The notes under the pieces: generated by a model
Database searches by the model: none
The model's input: only the letters and a program-made list of their open reading frames with translations
Told to the model about the DNA's origin: nothing
Origin: Halobaculum marinum
GTDB lineage: Archaea > Halobacteriota > Halobacteria > Halobacteriales > Haloferacaceae
Direction of reading: 5' to 3'
DNA: 64,000 nucleotides
Assembly (NCBI RefSeq): GCF_029338555.1
Contig: NZ_CP119989.1
Coordinates: forward strand, 1,488,001 to 1,552,000
In this document: positions 8,471 through 17,028 of the stretch, in pieces
How positions within the stretch are numbered: position 1 is the stretch's first letter
Layout: each line of letters begins with the position of its first letter
Program-made: the position numbers and the translations under genes

Positions 8471-9454
8471 ATGCGTGACGGCGACGGCGATCGGACCGGT
8501 GACTCCTCGCCCGCCGACGTCGGCGACGTTCCTCCGGTCGTCACCGTCGGAGCCGCCACCGTCGACCGCACGTACCACGTCTCGAACATCCCCGCTCCCG
8601 ACGGGGGAGCGTACGCGGACACAGTGCGCGAGTCGTTCGGCGGGGTCGGGGCGAACGTCGCCGTCGCCGTCTCGCGCCTGGGCCGCTCGGCGGGGTTGGT
8701 CGCCCGCCTCGGTGACGACGACGTCGGTGCCCGCGTGGCCGTCGACCTCGAGGAGTCTGCCGTCGACGACCGACGTGTGCGACGGAAGTCGGGGACCAGT
8801 ACCCACTGCGTGGTGCTTCGCGACGGCGACGGGAGACGGAGCATCGTCACTGCTGGAGACTCGGCACGGCGGCTCCGCTTGAGCGATGCCGACCACCGCT
8901 ACCTCGCGGCCGCCGACGTGGTGTTCCTCACGGCGTACAACCCGGACGCGGTGCAACGCGACCTCCTCGCGCTGGCGAGTGAACCGGACGCGCCACCGTT
9001 CGTGTTCGACCTGTCTGGGCCGCTCCCGGAGTTGGCCGGGCGGAGCGCGCGCGAGGAGACGATCGACCGCTGGGTCGAGGCGGCGGATCTGTTCGTCGTC
9101 GGTGACGTTGCGGCAGAGTCGTACCTCGGCTGTTCAGGGGGCGAGGCCGCCGCGGAACTACGATCGCGGGGAGCCGACCGCGTCGCCGCGACTTCCGGTG
9201 CGGCAGGTGCCGTGCTGGCAGACGACACCGGTCTGCACGAGCTTTCGGCGTTCGATGTAGACGTCGTGGACGAGACTGGCGCTGGCGACGCCTACGTGGC
9301 CGGGCTGATCGATCGGTGGATCCTCGGCGACGCGTCTGCGGTCGACGCCGGGCGGTTCGCAGCCGCCGCCGCAGCGCTCAACGTCGCCGCCGACGGCGCC
9401 CGTGGAGGACTGGCGAGTCGCGACGAGGTCGAGGCGTTCCTCCGAGAGCGGTAG
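8471..9454 (+). CDS. PfkB-family carbohydrate/nucleoside kinase
   Basis: 327-residue ribokinase-fold sugar kinase. The N-terminal PfkB signature region (GGVGANVAVAVSRLGRSAGLVARLGDDDVG, about residues 57-86) and the C-terminal catalytic motif DETGAGDAYVAGL (about residues 266-278; anion hole GAGD with catalytic Asp) are both present. An unstructured acidic N-terminal extension of about 20 residues precedes the first strand. The phosphorylated substrate cannot be deduced. It is convergent with btpA-like 9524-10333, separated by about 70 bp; PfkB and BtpA genes are often neighbours in archaea, which may point to pentose or nucleoside metabolism. Confidence 0.88.
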   Translation: MRDGDGDRTGDSSPADVGDVPPVVTVGAATVDRTYHVSNIPAPDGGAYADTVRESFGGVGANVAVAVSRLGRSAGLVARLGDDDVGARVAVDLEESAVDDRRVRRKSGTSTHCVVLRDGDGRRSIVTAGDSARRLRLSDADHRYLAAADVVFLTAYNPDAVQRDLLALASEPDAPPFVFDLSGPLPELAGRSAREETIDRWVEAADLFVVGDVAAESYLGCSGGEAAAELRSRGADRVAATSGAAGAVLADDTGLHELSAFDVDVVDETGAGDAYVAGLIDRWILGDASAVDAGRFAAAAAALNVAADGARGGLASRDEVEAFLRER

Positions 9455-9523
9455 CCTCCGTCGGGGTGCCGTCGTCGACCGCCGCCCCGAGGCTACCCAC
9501 AACCCTGCCCGTCGTAGCTCCGG

Positions 9524-10333
9524 TTACGAGCGCGCCGCGTCCACCAGTGCTCGGACGCGTTCCTCCGACACCGGCTTCCCGACGTCACCGTCTTCCTTGA
9601 GCGCCGTGCCGACGATGACGCCGTCCGCGAGGTCGAGCAGGTCGTCCACGTTGTCTGCGTCGACGCCGCTCCCGACAAGCACCGGCACGTCGAGGTCGTT
9701 CGCGTCGCGGCGGTCGACCGCGTGTTCCAAGTCCGAACGGGCGGTCTCGTGACCGGTTCCGCTCCCGCTGACGACGATACCGTCCGCGAGGCCGCGCTCG
9801 ACGCCGTCGGCGACCGACTCGGCGGTGAAGTCGCCTGCGGCGATCGGTGCGGAGTGTTTCACGTCGTGATCGGCGAGGACGGCCACGTCCGCGCCGAGTC
9901 GCTCGCGCAGGCGCATCGTCTCGTGAGCCTTCCCGTCGACGACGCCTTGGTCGGTGACGCGGGAACCAGTGTGGACGTTGATCCGAACGAAGTCAGCGCC
10001 GACAGCCGCCGCGACCGACAGGGCCGCGGCGCCGTCGTTCCGGAGCACGTTCACGCCCACCGGCACGTCGACGGTCTCGACGACCGCACGCGCGGCGCGT
10101 GTCATGCTCGCGACCACGTGTTTCGGCACGTCGTCCGGGTAGAACGGGGCGTCGCCGAAGTTCTCGACCATGATCGCGTCCACGCCGCCCGCGGCGAGTC
10201 TGCGCGCGTCGCGTTCGGCGGCGTCGAGAATCGCGCTGCGATCGCCGTCGAACTTCGGTGCACCGGGAAGTGGATGCAGGTGGACCATCCCGATTACGGG
10301 CTGGCTGCCGTCTGCGAACAGCGAGTCGAACAT
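9524..10333 (-). CDS. BtpA-family TIM-barrel protein
   Basis: 269-residue protein of the BtpA/SgcQ family, a (beta/alpha)8 barrel related to indole-glycerol/phosphoribosylanthranilate enzymes. Recognisable segments: VIGMVHLHPLPGAPKF at the N-terminus, VDAIMVENFGDAPFYP, VGVNVLRNDGAAALSVAAAVGADFVRINV, VLADHDVKHS and VLVGSGVDADNVDDLLDLADGVIVGTALK. BtpA in cyanobacteria affects photosystem I, but archaeal members must do something else, probably a sugar-phosphate reaction. Start ATG 10333 was chosen because the upstream 80 codons cover a promoter-like A+T-rich region. Confidence 0.88.
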   Translation of the reverse strand: MFDSLFADGSQPVIGMVHLHPLPGAPKFDGDRSAILDAAERDARRLAAGGVDAIMVENFGDAPFYPDDVPKHVVASMTRAARAVVETVDVPVGVNVLRNDGAAALSVAAAVGADFVRINVHTGSRVTDQGVVDGKAHETMRLRERLGADVAVLADHDVKHSAPIAAGDFTAESVADGVERGLADGIVVSGSGTGHETARSDLEHAVDRRDANDLDVPVLVGSGVDADNVDDLLDLADGVIVGTALKEDGDVGKPVSEERVRALVDAARS

Positions 10334-10682
10334 GGCACTCGCTTCCCCCCGTTTTGGCCTTACTCTGGCGGTCGACGTCCAGTTCTGTTGGTTGAAATCC
10401 AACTCAATGCTGTTCGATGTGCAGCAAACAAACCGTATATCGCTATATCTAATTGGCCGGTGTGGCCCGAGCTCAGACAACGTGAGGCCTGGGCAACTGC
10501 GGGCGTCCTCTGTACCCGTCGCGAGCGAGGTGAGGCCGTTCGTCAGCGTCATCGGGTGGCGGACGCTGCGCTCACGCATTGTGTTCCACTGCTGTCGTCG
10601 GAGAACTTGACCTCGTTACTGGCGACGAACGAGCGTCGGAGGACGCAGAACGACGGGGGTAGTCACGCCGCCACGTCGTCGG
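10334..10682. other. 349-bp non-coding region containing the btpA-like promoter
   Basis: Upstream of the BtpA-like gene, reading leftward, is an A+T-rich block at about 10425-10455 (TATATCGCTATATCTAATT on plus) suited to a TATA box, then the inverted repeat at 10387-10403. The rightward half, 10460-10682, lies between this promoter and the 3' end of the HisG-like gene; I see no gene in it. Confidence 0.5.
10387..10403. promoter_or_regulatory. Candidate operator GTTGG-N7-CCAAC upstream of the BtpA-like gene
   Basis: Five-base inverted arms at 10387-10391 and 10399-10403 lie between the A+T-rich promoter block and the start codon at 10333, near the expected transcription start. Short arms make this weak evidence alone. 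Confidence 0.3.
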
Positions 10683-11582
10683 TCACTCGGGGGACAGCGC
10701 CGTCTCGACCCCGCTCGCCAGGGCGATTTCGAGCGAGCGCGTCGCCTTCGTCGCCTCCGCCTCGTTCTCCATCAGCACGGTCTCGCTCGGGAACAGGTTC
10801 TCGCCGAGGACGAGACCGTGGTCGCGTGCGGTGCCGCCGGTGACGGTGAGGTAGACGCCGACGCCGGCCTCGGCGATGGCGGCCTCCTCCTCTTGGCCGG
10901 GGTCGGGGTAGACGAACTCGACGCCGTCGAGCGCGTCGGTCCCGAGGACGGCCTCGACGAGGCGCTCGTAGCGAGGCGAGATGCACAGCGCCCCCTCGTA
11001 GTCGGCGACGAACGAGCGGTCGAGCGACGCGCCGTCGGGGACGGACTCCGGCGTCGCCATCAGCGTGTGGCGGACCGTGTCGCCGAGGCCGGTCGCGACG
11101 CGCACGTCAGTGTCGCGGGGATCGATCCGAGCGTTCACGTCCGAGAGGTTCCGGACGCCGTCGGGTTCGAGGCCGACCACCTCCTCTAACACGAGGTCCG
11201 CAGAGTCGAAGCCGAGCGCCACGTCGTGGGTGCGCAGCGCGCGGAACGGCTCCTCGCGACCGACGAGGCGGACCTCGTGGTCGTCCACCTCGACGAGCGC
11301 GGAGTCGAAGACGATCCGTCGGGGGTGGCCCTCGCGGTCGTCGCGGACGAGCGTGTACTCCGGGCCACGCCCCGCGGGGTCGCTGTAGGCGGCGAGTCGG
11401 TCGTACACGCCGCGGTCGTCCGACTGCGCGCCCTTCGTCAGCGCCTTCTCGTAGCGCAGCGTCGAGGAGACGTCGTCCGCCAGCGCCGCCACGTCGTCGC
11501 CCGCGACCGCCGCGAACCGTTCGAGGGTGGCCTCCAGCGGCCGCCCCTTCCGGGGGACGGCGACGGAGACGGGTCTACTCAT
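10683..11582 (-). CDS. HisG-like conserved haloarchaeal protein of unknown function
   Basis: 299 residues. The N-terminus MSRPVSVAVPRKGRPLEATLERFA resembles the first strand and helix of ATP phosphoribosyltransferase (HisG), and later LRTHDVALGFDSADLVLEE and AGVGVYLTVTGGTARDHGLVLGENLFPSETVLMEN fit a periplasmic-binding-protein-like fold. The conserved phosphoribosyl-pyrophosphate motif of HisG is not obvious and no his genes are adjacent. I therefore call it HisG-like rather than hisG. It is immediately downstream of the coiled-coil gene 11640-13307 on the same strand (57-bp gap). Confidence 0.55.
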   Translation of the reverse strand: MSRPVSVAVPRKGRPLEATLERFAAVAGDDVAALADDVSSTLRYEKALTKGAQSDDRGVYDRLAAYSDPAGRGPEYTLVRDDREGHPRRIVFDSALVEVDDHEVRLVGREEPFRALRTHDVALGFDSADLVLEEVVGLEPDGVRNLSDVNARIDPRDTDVRVATGLGDTVRHTLMATPESVPDGASLDRSFVADYEGALCISPRYERLVEAVLGTDALDGVEFVYPDPGQEEEAAIAEAGVGVYLTVTGGTARDHGLVLGENLFPSETVLMENEAEATKATRSLEIALASGVETALSPE

Positions 11583-11639
11583 TGGCGGAACGTCGTACCG
11601 GCGGTGGAAAAACGGCGCGTTTCGGACCGCGAGGCCGCG

Positions 11640-13307
11640 TTACTCTTCGTCCGAGTCGTCCGCAGTTGCGCCGGCACCGGCACCGCCCGGTCCGAACACC
11701 GACGAGAGGCGCTCGCGGAACTCCTCGAAGTCGGCGATCTCGTCGTGGACCGCCTCCATCTCCGCGCGCACCTCCGACAGCTCGTCGTCGACCATCGCGG
11801 AGACGGACTCCACGTCGTCGGCGACCGACGCGAGTTCCTCGCGCACCTCGGCGACCGCCTCGTCCTCGTCTGCGACCTCTTCGGCGAGGTCGTCGAGGTC
11901 AGCGCTGACCTCAGCCAGCGACGACTCAAGCGACTCCTCGGTCGCCGCCAGGTCGTCGCTCCAGCCGTCGACCTCGTCCCAGACGGCGTCGACCTCCTCG
12001 TTGGCGGCCGCGACCTCCGAGCGCAGCGACTCGACCTCCTCCCGGAGGTCCTCGCGCTCGTCGGCTGCCGTGTCGAGTTCCGTCCACGTCTCGGAGAGCG
12101 ACTCGTCCAGTTCGTCGAGGTCCGTCTGCAGGCCGTCCATCCACTCGGAGGCGATGCCGTTCTCGTCGATGAACTCCTCCATCGCGTCGGCGTAGGCGGC
12201 CATGTCCTCGACCTTCGACTGGAGGCGAGCGATCCGCGCGTCCACGCTCGTGGAGTAGTCGAGTTCCAACTCCTCTTTCAGCACCTCGCGGTCGGCCTCG
12301 GAGACGTCCCCGGAGCGGAGTTCCTCTGCCAGCGCCGCCGCGACCCCGCCGGCCGCGACGCCGCCGACCGCCCCCGCGTCGGGCGCGCTCGCCGCCTCGT
12401 CGGACTCGTCGACCGCGTCGACGACCGCCTCGTCGGTGGACTCCTCGGCTGGTTCGTCCGCGTCGCCGAGGTCGAGCGGTTCGTCGGCGGACGCCTCGCC
12501 GGCGGCGTCCGAGTCCACGGCGTCGTCCACCTCGGCTGCCTCTTCGGTGTCAGCCTCGACGGACTCGTCGCCGTCGAGGTCGAGCAGGTCTTCTGCCTCG
12601 TCTGCTTCGGACGGGTCCTCGGACGCGTCTTCGTCGTACTCCTCGGCGCCGTACTCGTCGTACTCGTCGTCGTCCTCCGCGACGGACTCGGCGTCGGCGT
12701 CGAGGTCGAGCAGGTCCTCTGGCTCATCCGGCTCGGCCGGCTCCTCGGCGGCGTCCACGTCGTCGACTTCATCGGCGTCGTACTCGTCGTCCACGCTGCC
12801 CGCGTCGAGGTCGGCTTCCGCGCCTGCGAGGTCGAGGCCGTCGTCGGCCTCGTCGCCGCCGGCGAGGACGTCGCGGACGGCCTGCGAGGAGTCGTCCCCG
12901 AGCACGTCGGCCACGTCGCCGACGGGGTCGTCGTCCTCGGACACCTCGTCGACGGTCGGTTCGGTGAGGAACCGCGATCCGTCCTCCTCCGTCGGGTCGT
13001 CCACGCGGATGCCGTACACCGTGACGACCTCCTCGCCGGGGTCGAGCCGGCGGCGGTACTCGACGCGGTGGTCCTGGTACGCCGTCCAGTGTTCGGACTC
13101 GTACTCCGGGTGGAAGCCGATGCGGTCCATCGGGAACTCCTCCGGGATGGAGTCGACGAGACTGAACTCTGTCGCCTGCTCCCGGTCGGAACGGAGGGTG
13201 AATTCGATCGCGGGTACGGGGAACTCGTCGGCGGTGAAGCGCTTCTCGACGGTCACACCGTCCCCCTCGACGGTGACGCCGCCGTCTGCGTCGGGCCCCT
13301 GGCTCAT
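11640..13307 (-). CDS. Large acidic protein with disordered centre and C-terminal coiled coil
   Basis: 555 residues in three parts. Residues 1 to about 120 form a folded domain with beta-strand character (VEKRFTADEFPVPAIEFTLRSDREQATEFSLVDSIPEEFP... EEVVTVYGIRV). About 120-330 is low-complexity Asp/Glu/Ala/Ser, with DLLDLD repeated several times. About 350-550 is a long heptad-type coiled coil (VEDMAAYADAMEEF... LREEVESLRSEVAAANEEV... AEMEAVHDEIADFEEF). The start at ATG 13307 omits an upstream ATG six codons earlier with no better signal. Function unknown; the architecture suits a scaffold, chemoreceptor-like or chromosome-associated protein. Possibly cotranscribed with the HisG-like gene. Confidence 0.75.
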   Translation of the reverse strand: MSQGPDADGGVTVEGDGVTVEKRFTADEFPVPAIEFTLRSDREQATEFSLVDSIPEEFPMDRIGFHPEYESEHWTAYQDHRVEYRRRLDPGEEVVTVYGIRVDDPTEEDGSRFLTEPTVDEVSEDDDPVGDVADVLGDDSSQAVRDVLAGGDEADDGLDLAGAEADLDAGSVDDEYDADEVDDVDAAEEPAEPDEPEDLLDLDADAESVAEDDDEYDEYGAEEYDEDASEDPSEADEAEDLLDLDGDESVEADTEEAAEVDDAVDSDAAGEASADEPLDLGDADEPAEESTDEAVVDAVDESDEAASAPDAGAVGGVAAGGVAAALAEELRSGDVSEADREVLKEELELDYSTSVDARIARLQSKVEDMAAYADAMEEFIDENGIASEWMDGLQTDLDELDESLSETWTELDTAADEREDLREEVESLRSEVAAANEEVDAVWDEVDGWSDDLAATEESLESSLAEVSADLDDLAEEVADEDEAVAEVREELASVADDVESVSAMVDDELSEVRAEMEAVHDEIADFEEFRERLSSVFGPGGAGAGATADDSDEE

Positions 13308-13418
13308 GGATACACGGTGCCTCACCCGATATAAAAAGCCACCGGGCCGATTATCGGTTCGGCGGTGACACGCCGTCGTCGCACCAGCCGACGCGACCGT
13401 CGCGGCGACGAGGAGGCG

Positions 13419-13865
13419 TCACTCGGTGACGACCGTCACCGGCCGCTCGGCGTCGAGGATGATCCGCTGGGTGTCGTCGCCGAACAGCGCCTTCCCGGTC
13501 GGCGAGCGCTGCTTTCCGGTGATGAACACGTGGTCGCAGCCGCGCTCGCGCGCTTCGCGGAGGACGACCTCCGCGCGGTCGCCGACGCTGCCGACGGCCT
13601 CGTACTCGATGCCGACCCCCTCCAGTACCTCCCGACCGATGTCGCTGGCGTACGCGCGCGCGCCCTCGACGGCTTGGCCGACGCTGTAGGTGGAGTCACC
13701 ACGGGTCACCTGCTGGAGCTGTTCGCGCTGTTCGTCGTACTCGTCCTCGTCGGTGACGTGGAGGAGCGTGAGTTGCGCGTCGACGCCGGCGGCGAGTTCG
13801 CCCGCCTCGCGAGTCAGTGTCTTGGCCGTCTCGGTCGGTCCGACGACTGCGAGTGCGTGGTCCAT
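13419..13865 (-). CDS. Universal stress protein (UspA family)
   Basis: 148-residue alpha/beta nucleotide-binding protein. The first strand MDHALAVVGPTETAKTL has the family's start, and the C-terminal motif GKQRSPTGKALFGDDTQRIILDAERPVTVV corresponds to the ATP-binding GxxG-type loop followed by the last strand. Haloarchaea carry many paralogues; another is at 44050-44556. No hint of a specific signal. Confidence 0.88.
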   Translation of the reverse strand: MDHALAVVGPTETAKTLTREAGELAAGVDAQLTLLHVTDEDEYDEQREQLQQVTRGDSTYSVGQAVEGARAYASDIGREVLEGVGIEYEAVGSVGDRAEVVLREARERGCDHVFITGKQRSPTGKALFGDDTQRIILDAERPVTVVTE

Positions 13866-13957
13866 ACTGGCCGACGGGGAAGGTGGATGAAAAACCCCGA
13901 GGGTTCGGGAGCGTGTTGACGTGTCACACGGTGGGTAGCGGCCGACCTGTCTCCGGA

Positions 13958-14809
13958 TTAGAGGTCGACCCGATCCCCGATCTCGACGATCTCCAGGCGC
14001 TCGGGATACTCGAAGCTCCGCGTGTGCTCGTGGAGCGCGGTCGGGTCCGCCGTTAGCCCCTTCCACATGTCCCAGTGGCTCGGGAGCAGGCGGTCGGCTT
14101 GGAGTGCCTCGGCAATCTCGACGGCCTGGTTCTCGTCGCAGTACCAGCGCGTGCGCTGTGGCTCGCGCGTCTCCTTGTCGGGGACGCGACCGACCGACCC
14201 GAACGCGACGACGGCCAGGTCGATGTCGTAGCGCTCGCCGAGGTCGGCGAAGCCGTCGTGGGGCTTGGTGTCGCCGCCGTGGAAGATCGTGGTGTCGCCG
14301 TGCTGGATCACGTAGCCGACGGGGTGGGTCGCGTCGGCGTCTGCGACGCGCACCACGTCGACGTCGAAGCCGCCCACTGAGAAGGAGTCGCCCTCCTCGA
14401 CCTCGACGAGTTGGTCGGCGTCGACGTCCCAGTGTTCGGTCCACCCCTCCTCGTCGGTCACGGCGAGGGAGTCGTCGGCGGCGTAGAAGTCCGCCTGAGC
14501 GTTGGCGAGGATCGGCGCCTGCGAGGGCCCGTGCGTGTGGTCGGTGTGCTCGTGGGTCGCGAACACCGCGTCGGCGTCGTACACGTCGTGGGGGTCGAAC
14601 GGTACCGGGATCATCCGGACGGTGCGCGGCGGGTCGCCGAGGCCGACGTACGGGTCGATCCAGACGCTCGTCTCGTCGCTCGCCTTCAGCACGAAGCCGT
14701 TGCAGCCGAGGTACCAGATCGCTACGCCGTCTGGCTCTGCCGCCTCGATCGTTCGTGGGAGCCAGTCGCCCCAGTCCGACGTGATCTGCGGGTCGCTCGA
14801 GTCGCTCAT
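13958..14809 (-). CDS. Metallo-beta-lactamase-fold hydrolase (UlaG-like)
   Basis: 283 residues. The metal-binding motif THEHTDHTHG (about residues 85-94) gives the HxHxDH ligands, with further ligands in FHGGDTKPHDG (Asp) and LLPSHWDMW (His). The N-terminal WYLGCNGFVLKASDETSVWIDPY is the first beta-strand pair typical of the UlaG/RomA-like subgroup, which hydrolyse lactones or phosphodiesters. The substrate is unknown. Upstream of the Usp gene on the same strand but separated by about 90 bp, so separate transcription is possible. Confidence 0.87.
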   Translation of the reverse strand: MSDSSDPQITSDWGDWLPRTIEAAEPDGVAIWYLGCNGFVLKASDETSVWIDPYVGLGDPPRTVRMIPVPFDPHDVYDADAVFATHEHTDHTHGPSQAPILANAQADFYAADDSLAVTDEEGWTEHWDVDADQLVEVEEGDSFSVGGFDVDVVRVADADATHPVGYVIQHGDTTIFHGGDTKPHDGFADLGERYDIDLAVVAFGSVGRVPDKETREPQRTRWYCDENQAVEIAEALQADRLLPSHWDMWKGLTADPTALHEHTRSFEYPERLEIVEIGDRVDL

Positions 14810-14950
14810 AGGCCGTCGTTCCCGGAGCGACGGGTAATGTCTGTCGGCTCGGACGAAGGGTACCGATCAGCCGCCTGCGGCTGGTTGGGCCTGGATAACC
14901 GCCGAAGTGAGCGACTAACTATCACCCGTGGTAGCATTGCCCGAAGCTAT

Positions 14951-15085
14951 ATGATGGACGGTTCCCCAGACGCCGACATGGAGACGGGAGTACATCGGAC
15001 GCTGGAGTTCGCGACGATGCGCGACAACATCACGGCGTGCATCGACCTGCTCGACACGCAGACCTTCGGCCGGCGGGCGGATTAG
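14951..15085 (+). CDS. Possible 44-residue small protein
   Basis: Starts MMDGSPDADMETGVHRTLEF and ends DTQTFGRRAD. Composition is acidic and haloarchaeal rather than shadow-like, with a central hydrophobic/amphipathic helix (MRDNITACIDLLD). A TATA-like TAACTAT near 14919-14925 lies about 28 bp upstream, consistent with a leaderless start. It overlaps the 3' end of the opposing membrane-protein gene by four bases. No known family; could be a regulatory microprotein or not expressed. Confidence 0.42.
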   Translation: MMDGSPDADMETGVHRTLEFATMRDNITACIDLLDTQTFGRRAD

Positions 15086-15654
15086 CGACCCTCCCACGCC
15101 CGATAGAGGTCGTGCCCGACCACGCCGATCCCCGGGAGGGTGACGGCCCAGTTGATCAGGCCGCCGACCAGCGGAATCGCGGTCAGGAGTGACAGGACGA
15201 GCGCCCCAAGGACCACGTCCGTGCCGCCGGGACGGTCGTCCTTCGTGATCGCGCTCCCGACGAGCACCACGACGACCGCCGATCCGAGGATTCCGACGCC
15301 GGCGAGCACGAGCATCCCTGGGATAGCGACGATCAACCCGATCAGCGTGGCCGCGAGGACGACCAGCACGATCGGAACGCCGATCCCGACGATCAACCCC
15401 CAGACGACCGTCTCGCCGGGGTCGCTCCGGAACTCGTCGAGTTTCTCCGCGGCGTAGCCAGGGTTGGCGACGACGAGCACGCCACCGAGCAGGAGGTTGA
15501 CCACGAGTCCGGCGGCGAAGTTGACCGCGATGGACGCTCCGAAATCCAGCCCCGTCTGCGGATGTTCGAATCCAGACTGTGCGGCTGCGACGCCGACGAG
15601 CGCGAGCGCGGTGCACGCGCCGACGGCTCTCGCGAGTGTGCGTGTGGAGGGCAT
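15082..15654 (-). CDS. Membrane protein with signal-like N-terminus and four to five TM helices
   Basis: 190 residues: a signal-like N-terminus (ARAVGACTALALVGVAAAQSG) followed by hydrophobic segments at about 38-60, 83-105, 106-130 and 145-180, and a basic/acidic tail DLYRAWEGR. The middle segment GLIVGIGVPIVLVVLAATLIGLIVAIPGMLVL resembles haloarchaeal polymer-forming-associated (bactofilin-linked) membrane proteins, but no bactofilin is adjacent and I do not assign it. The 5' end and upstream sequence are present as a second, degraded copy at 15801-15876. Confidence 0.7.
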   Translation of the reverse strand: MPSTRTLARAVGACTALALVGVAAAQSGFEHPQTGLDFGASIAVNFAAGLVVNLLLGGVLVVANPGYAAEKLDEFRSDPGETVVWGLIVGIGVPIVLVVLAATLIGLIVAIPGMLVLAGVGILGSAVVVVLVGSAITKDDRPGGTDVVLGALVLSLLTAIPLVGGLINWAVTLPGIGVVGHDLYRAWEGR

Positions 15655-15876
15655 CGTCTGGGGACGTGTCTTCGAGGACGAATGTGTTCCGATCCGGCGT
15701 CGCGTCCGGAGGTTCCGAACGGCCTATAGGGGGCGAGGCAAGGCGACGTATTGAGCAGGGGGTCCGCTCTGAGTGCGTCGCCGACGAGGCCCCACCAGTG
15801 CGTGTGTAGGGCATCGACGACGGTGGCGCGGCGAGAACGAGTCGTCTCCGATCCACCGTCACGTCTGGCGGTTCCG
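15641..15876. repeat. Imperfect direct duplication of a gene start and its upstream region
   Basis: Segment 15641-15717 (first codons of the membrane-protein gene plus its upstream region) is repeated imperfectly at 15801-15876, offset by about 160 bp. Shared blocks are CGTGTG(G/T)AGGGCATCG at the start and TCCGATCC..CGTC.CGTC.GG.GGTTCCG at the end. In the distal copy the minus-strand reading begins MPYTRT (MPSTRT in the gene), then diverges. It looks like the remnant of a duplicated neighbour mostly lost by deletion. Confidence 0.7.
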
Positions 15877-15881
15877 TCCGC

Positions 15882-16919
15882 CTACCAGGTGCCGTGGAAC
15901 GTGTCGAACTGGAGGTTCTCCAGCGGTTCGTTGCCGACCGCGATCTCGTACTCGCCCGGCGTGAGCATCGGCTTGTGGAAGCGCGGGCCGTCGTCGGTCG
16001 TGATGCGCGGACAGCCGGTGTTGACGAACGCGTCGAAGTCGAAGTTGCGGAGGCGGTCCGGCGTGACCTCGTCCATCGTGATCAGGTGGGCGTTGTCGTT
16101 CTCCTCGACGATCTCTTCGGCCTTCTCCCAGCGGCCCTGCCCGATCTTCGTGCAGAAGATGACGCCGAAGGTGTCGGCGTCCATCGCGCGGTGGACGGCG
16201 CCGTAGCGCTGCTTGAGGAACTTCTCGGTGTCTGCCACCTTCACAACGTTGTTAACGGGGTCGCCGATGACGACCGTCTTGTCGGGGTGCTCCATCGCGA
16301 GGCCGAGCGGGTGGAACTTCCCGCCGCCGACGTAGAGGACTTGGTCGGCGTCGATGTCGGCGCTCGCGTAGTTGCAGCCGAGCACCTGTCCCTCGTGGGT
16401 GAGGCGGTCGTCGCCGCGGCGCGTGTGCACCTCGTAGCCGCGCTCCTCCAGCCAGTCGACCATGTCGCCGAAGAGGTTCATGTGCTGGGCGGTCGTGACG
16501 AGGCCCACGTCCGGGTCGTCCTCGGGGTCAGCGAGTTCGTCGAGCGACTCCTCCATGATCGGGAAGGGGTCGACGTTGGAGAACAGGGGGACGTAGATGA
16601 TCTTGTCCGACTCCTTCATCGGCGAGTGACCGAAGTGGACGAACACGTCACACCGCCGCATCAGGTAGGTGTCGAGGTCGCAGGCGCCGTAACACGGCTG
16701 CCCGGAGATGAGGTAGGTGACGTCGTCGGTCAACTCGCGGAGGTCGTCGGCGACGGCTGGCGCGCGGCGCTTCAGCCCCTCGGGGAACTGGAGGCCGACC
16801 TTGTCGGCGTCGCGCTCCTCGACCGCCTCGACGATCCGGTCGAGTTCGTAGTCCCACTCGCGGTCGTGTTTGAGCGACATCCCGGTCTTCGTGAGGTCGC
16901 CCTCGCTCCGCTGGCTCAT
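15882..16919 (-). CDS. dph2: Diphthamide biosynthesis enzyme Dph2
   Basis: 345 residues. Catalyses the first step of diphthamide formation on elongation factor 2, transferring the 3-amino-3-carboxypropyl group of SAM to a histidine by a non-canonical 4Fe-4S radical mechanism. The three cluster cysteines sit in ISGQPCYGACD, LGCNYASADID and FVNTGCPRI, one in each of three similar domains, as in archaeal homodimeric Dph2. Length matches the family. SAM could come from the MAT encoded at 23062. Confidence 0.95.
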   Translation of the reverse strand: MSQRSEGDLTKTGMSLKHDREWDYELDRIVEAVEERDADKVGLQFPEGLKRRAPAVADDLRELTDDVTYLISGQPCYGACDLDTYLMRRCDVFVHFGHSPMKESDKIIYVPLFSNVDPFPIMEESLDELADPEDDPDVGLVTTAQHMNLFGDMVDWLEERGYEVHTRRGDDRLTHEGQVLGCNYASADIDADQVLYVGGGKFHPLGLAMEHPDKTVVIGDPVNNVVKVADTEKFLKQRYGAVHRAMDADTFGVIFCTKIGQGRWEKAEEIVEENDNAHLITMDEVTPDRLRNFDFDAFVNTGCPRITTDDGPRFHKPMLTPGEYEIAVGNEPLENLQFDTFHGTW

Positions 16920-17028
16920 TGGCCATCGCTACCGACCGGAGGCGGTTAAGCGACGCGCTCCGGGAAGCCCGCGAGAGGGAGTCTCACGCCACCGACACGA
17001 CCATCTGACGGCGTCACGATCCGTCGGT

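Noticed and set aside
11226-13334. 702-codon plus-strand open frame opposite the coiled-coil gene
   Set aside because: Val/Leu/Arg-rich shadow of the acidic minus-strand gene; no start signal and no protein-like motifs.
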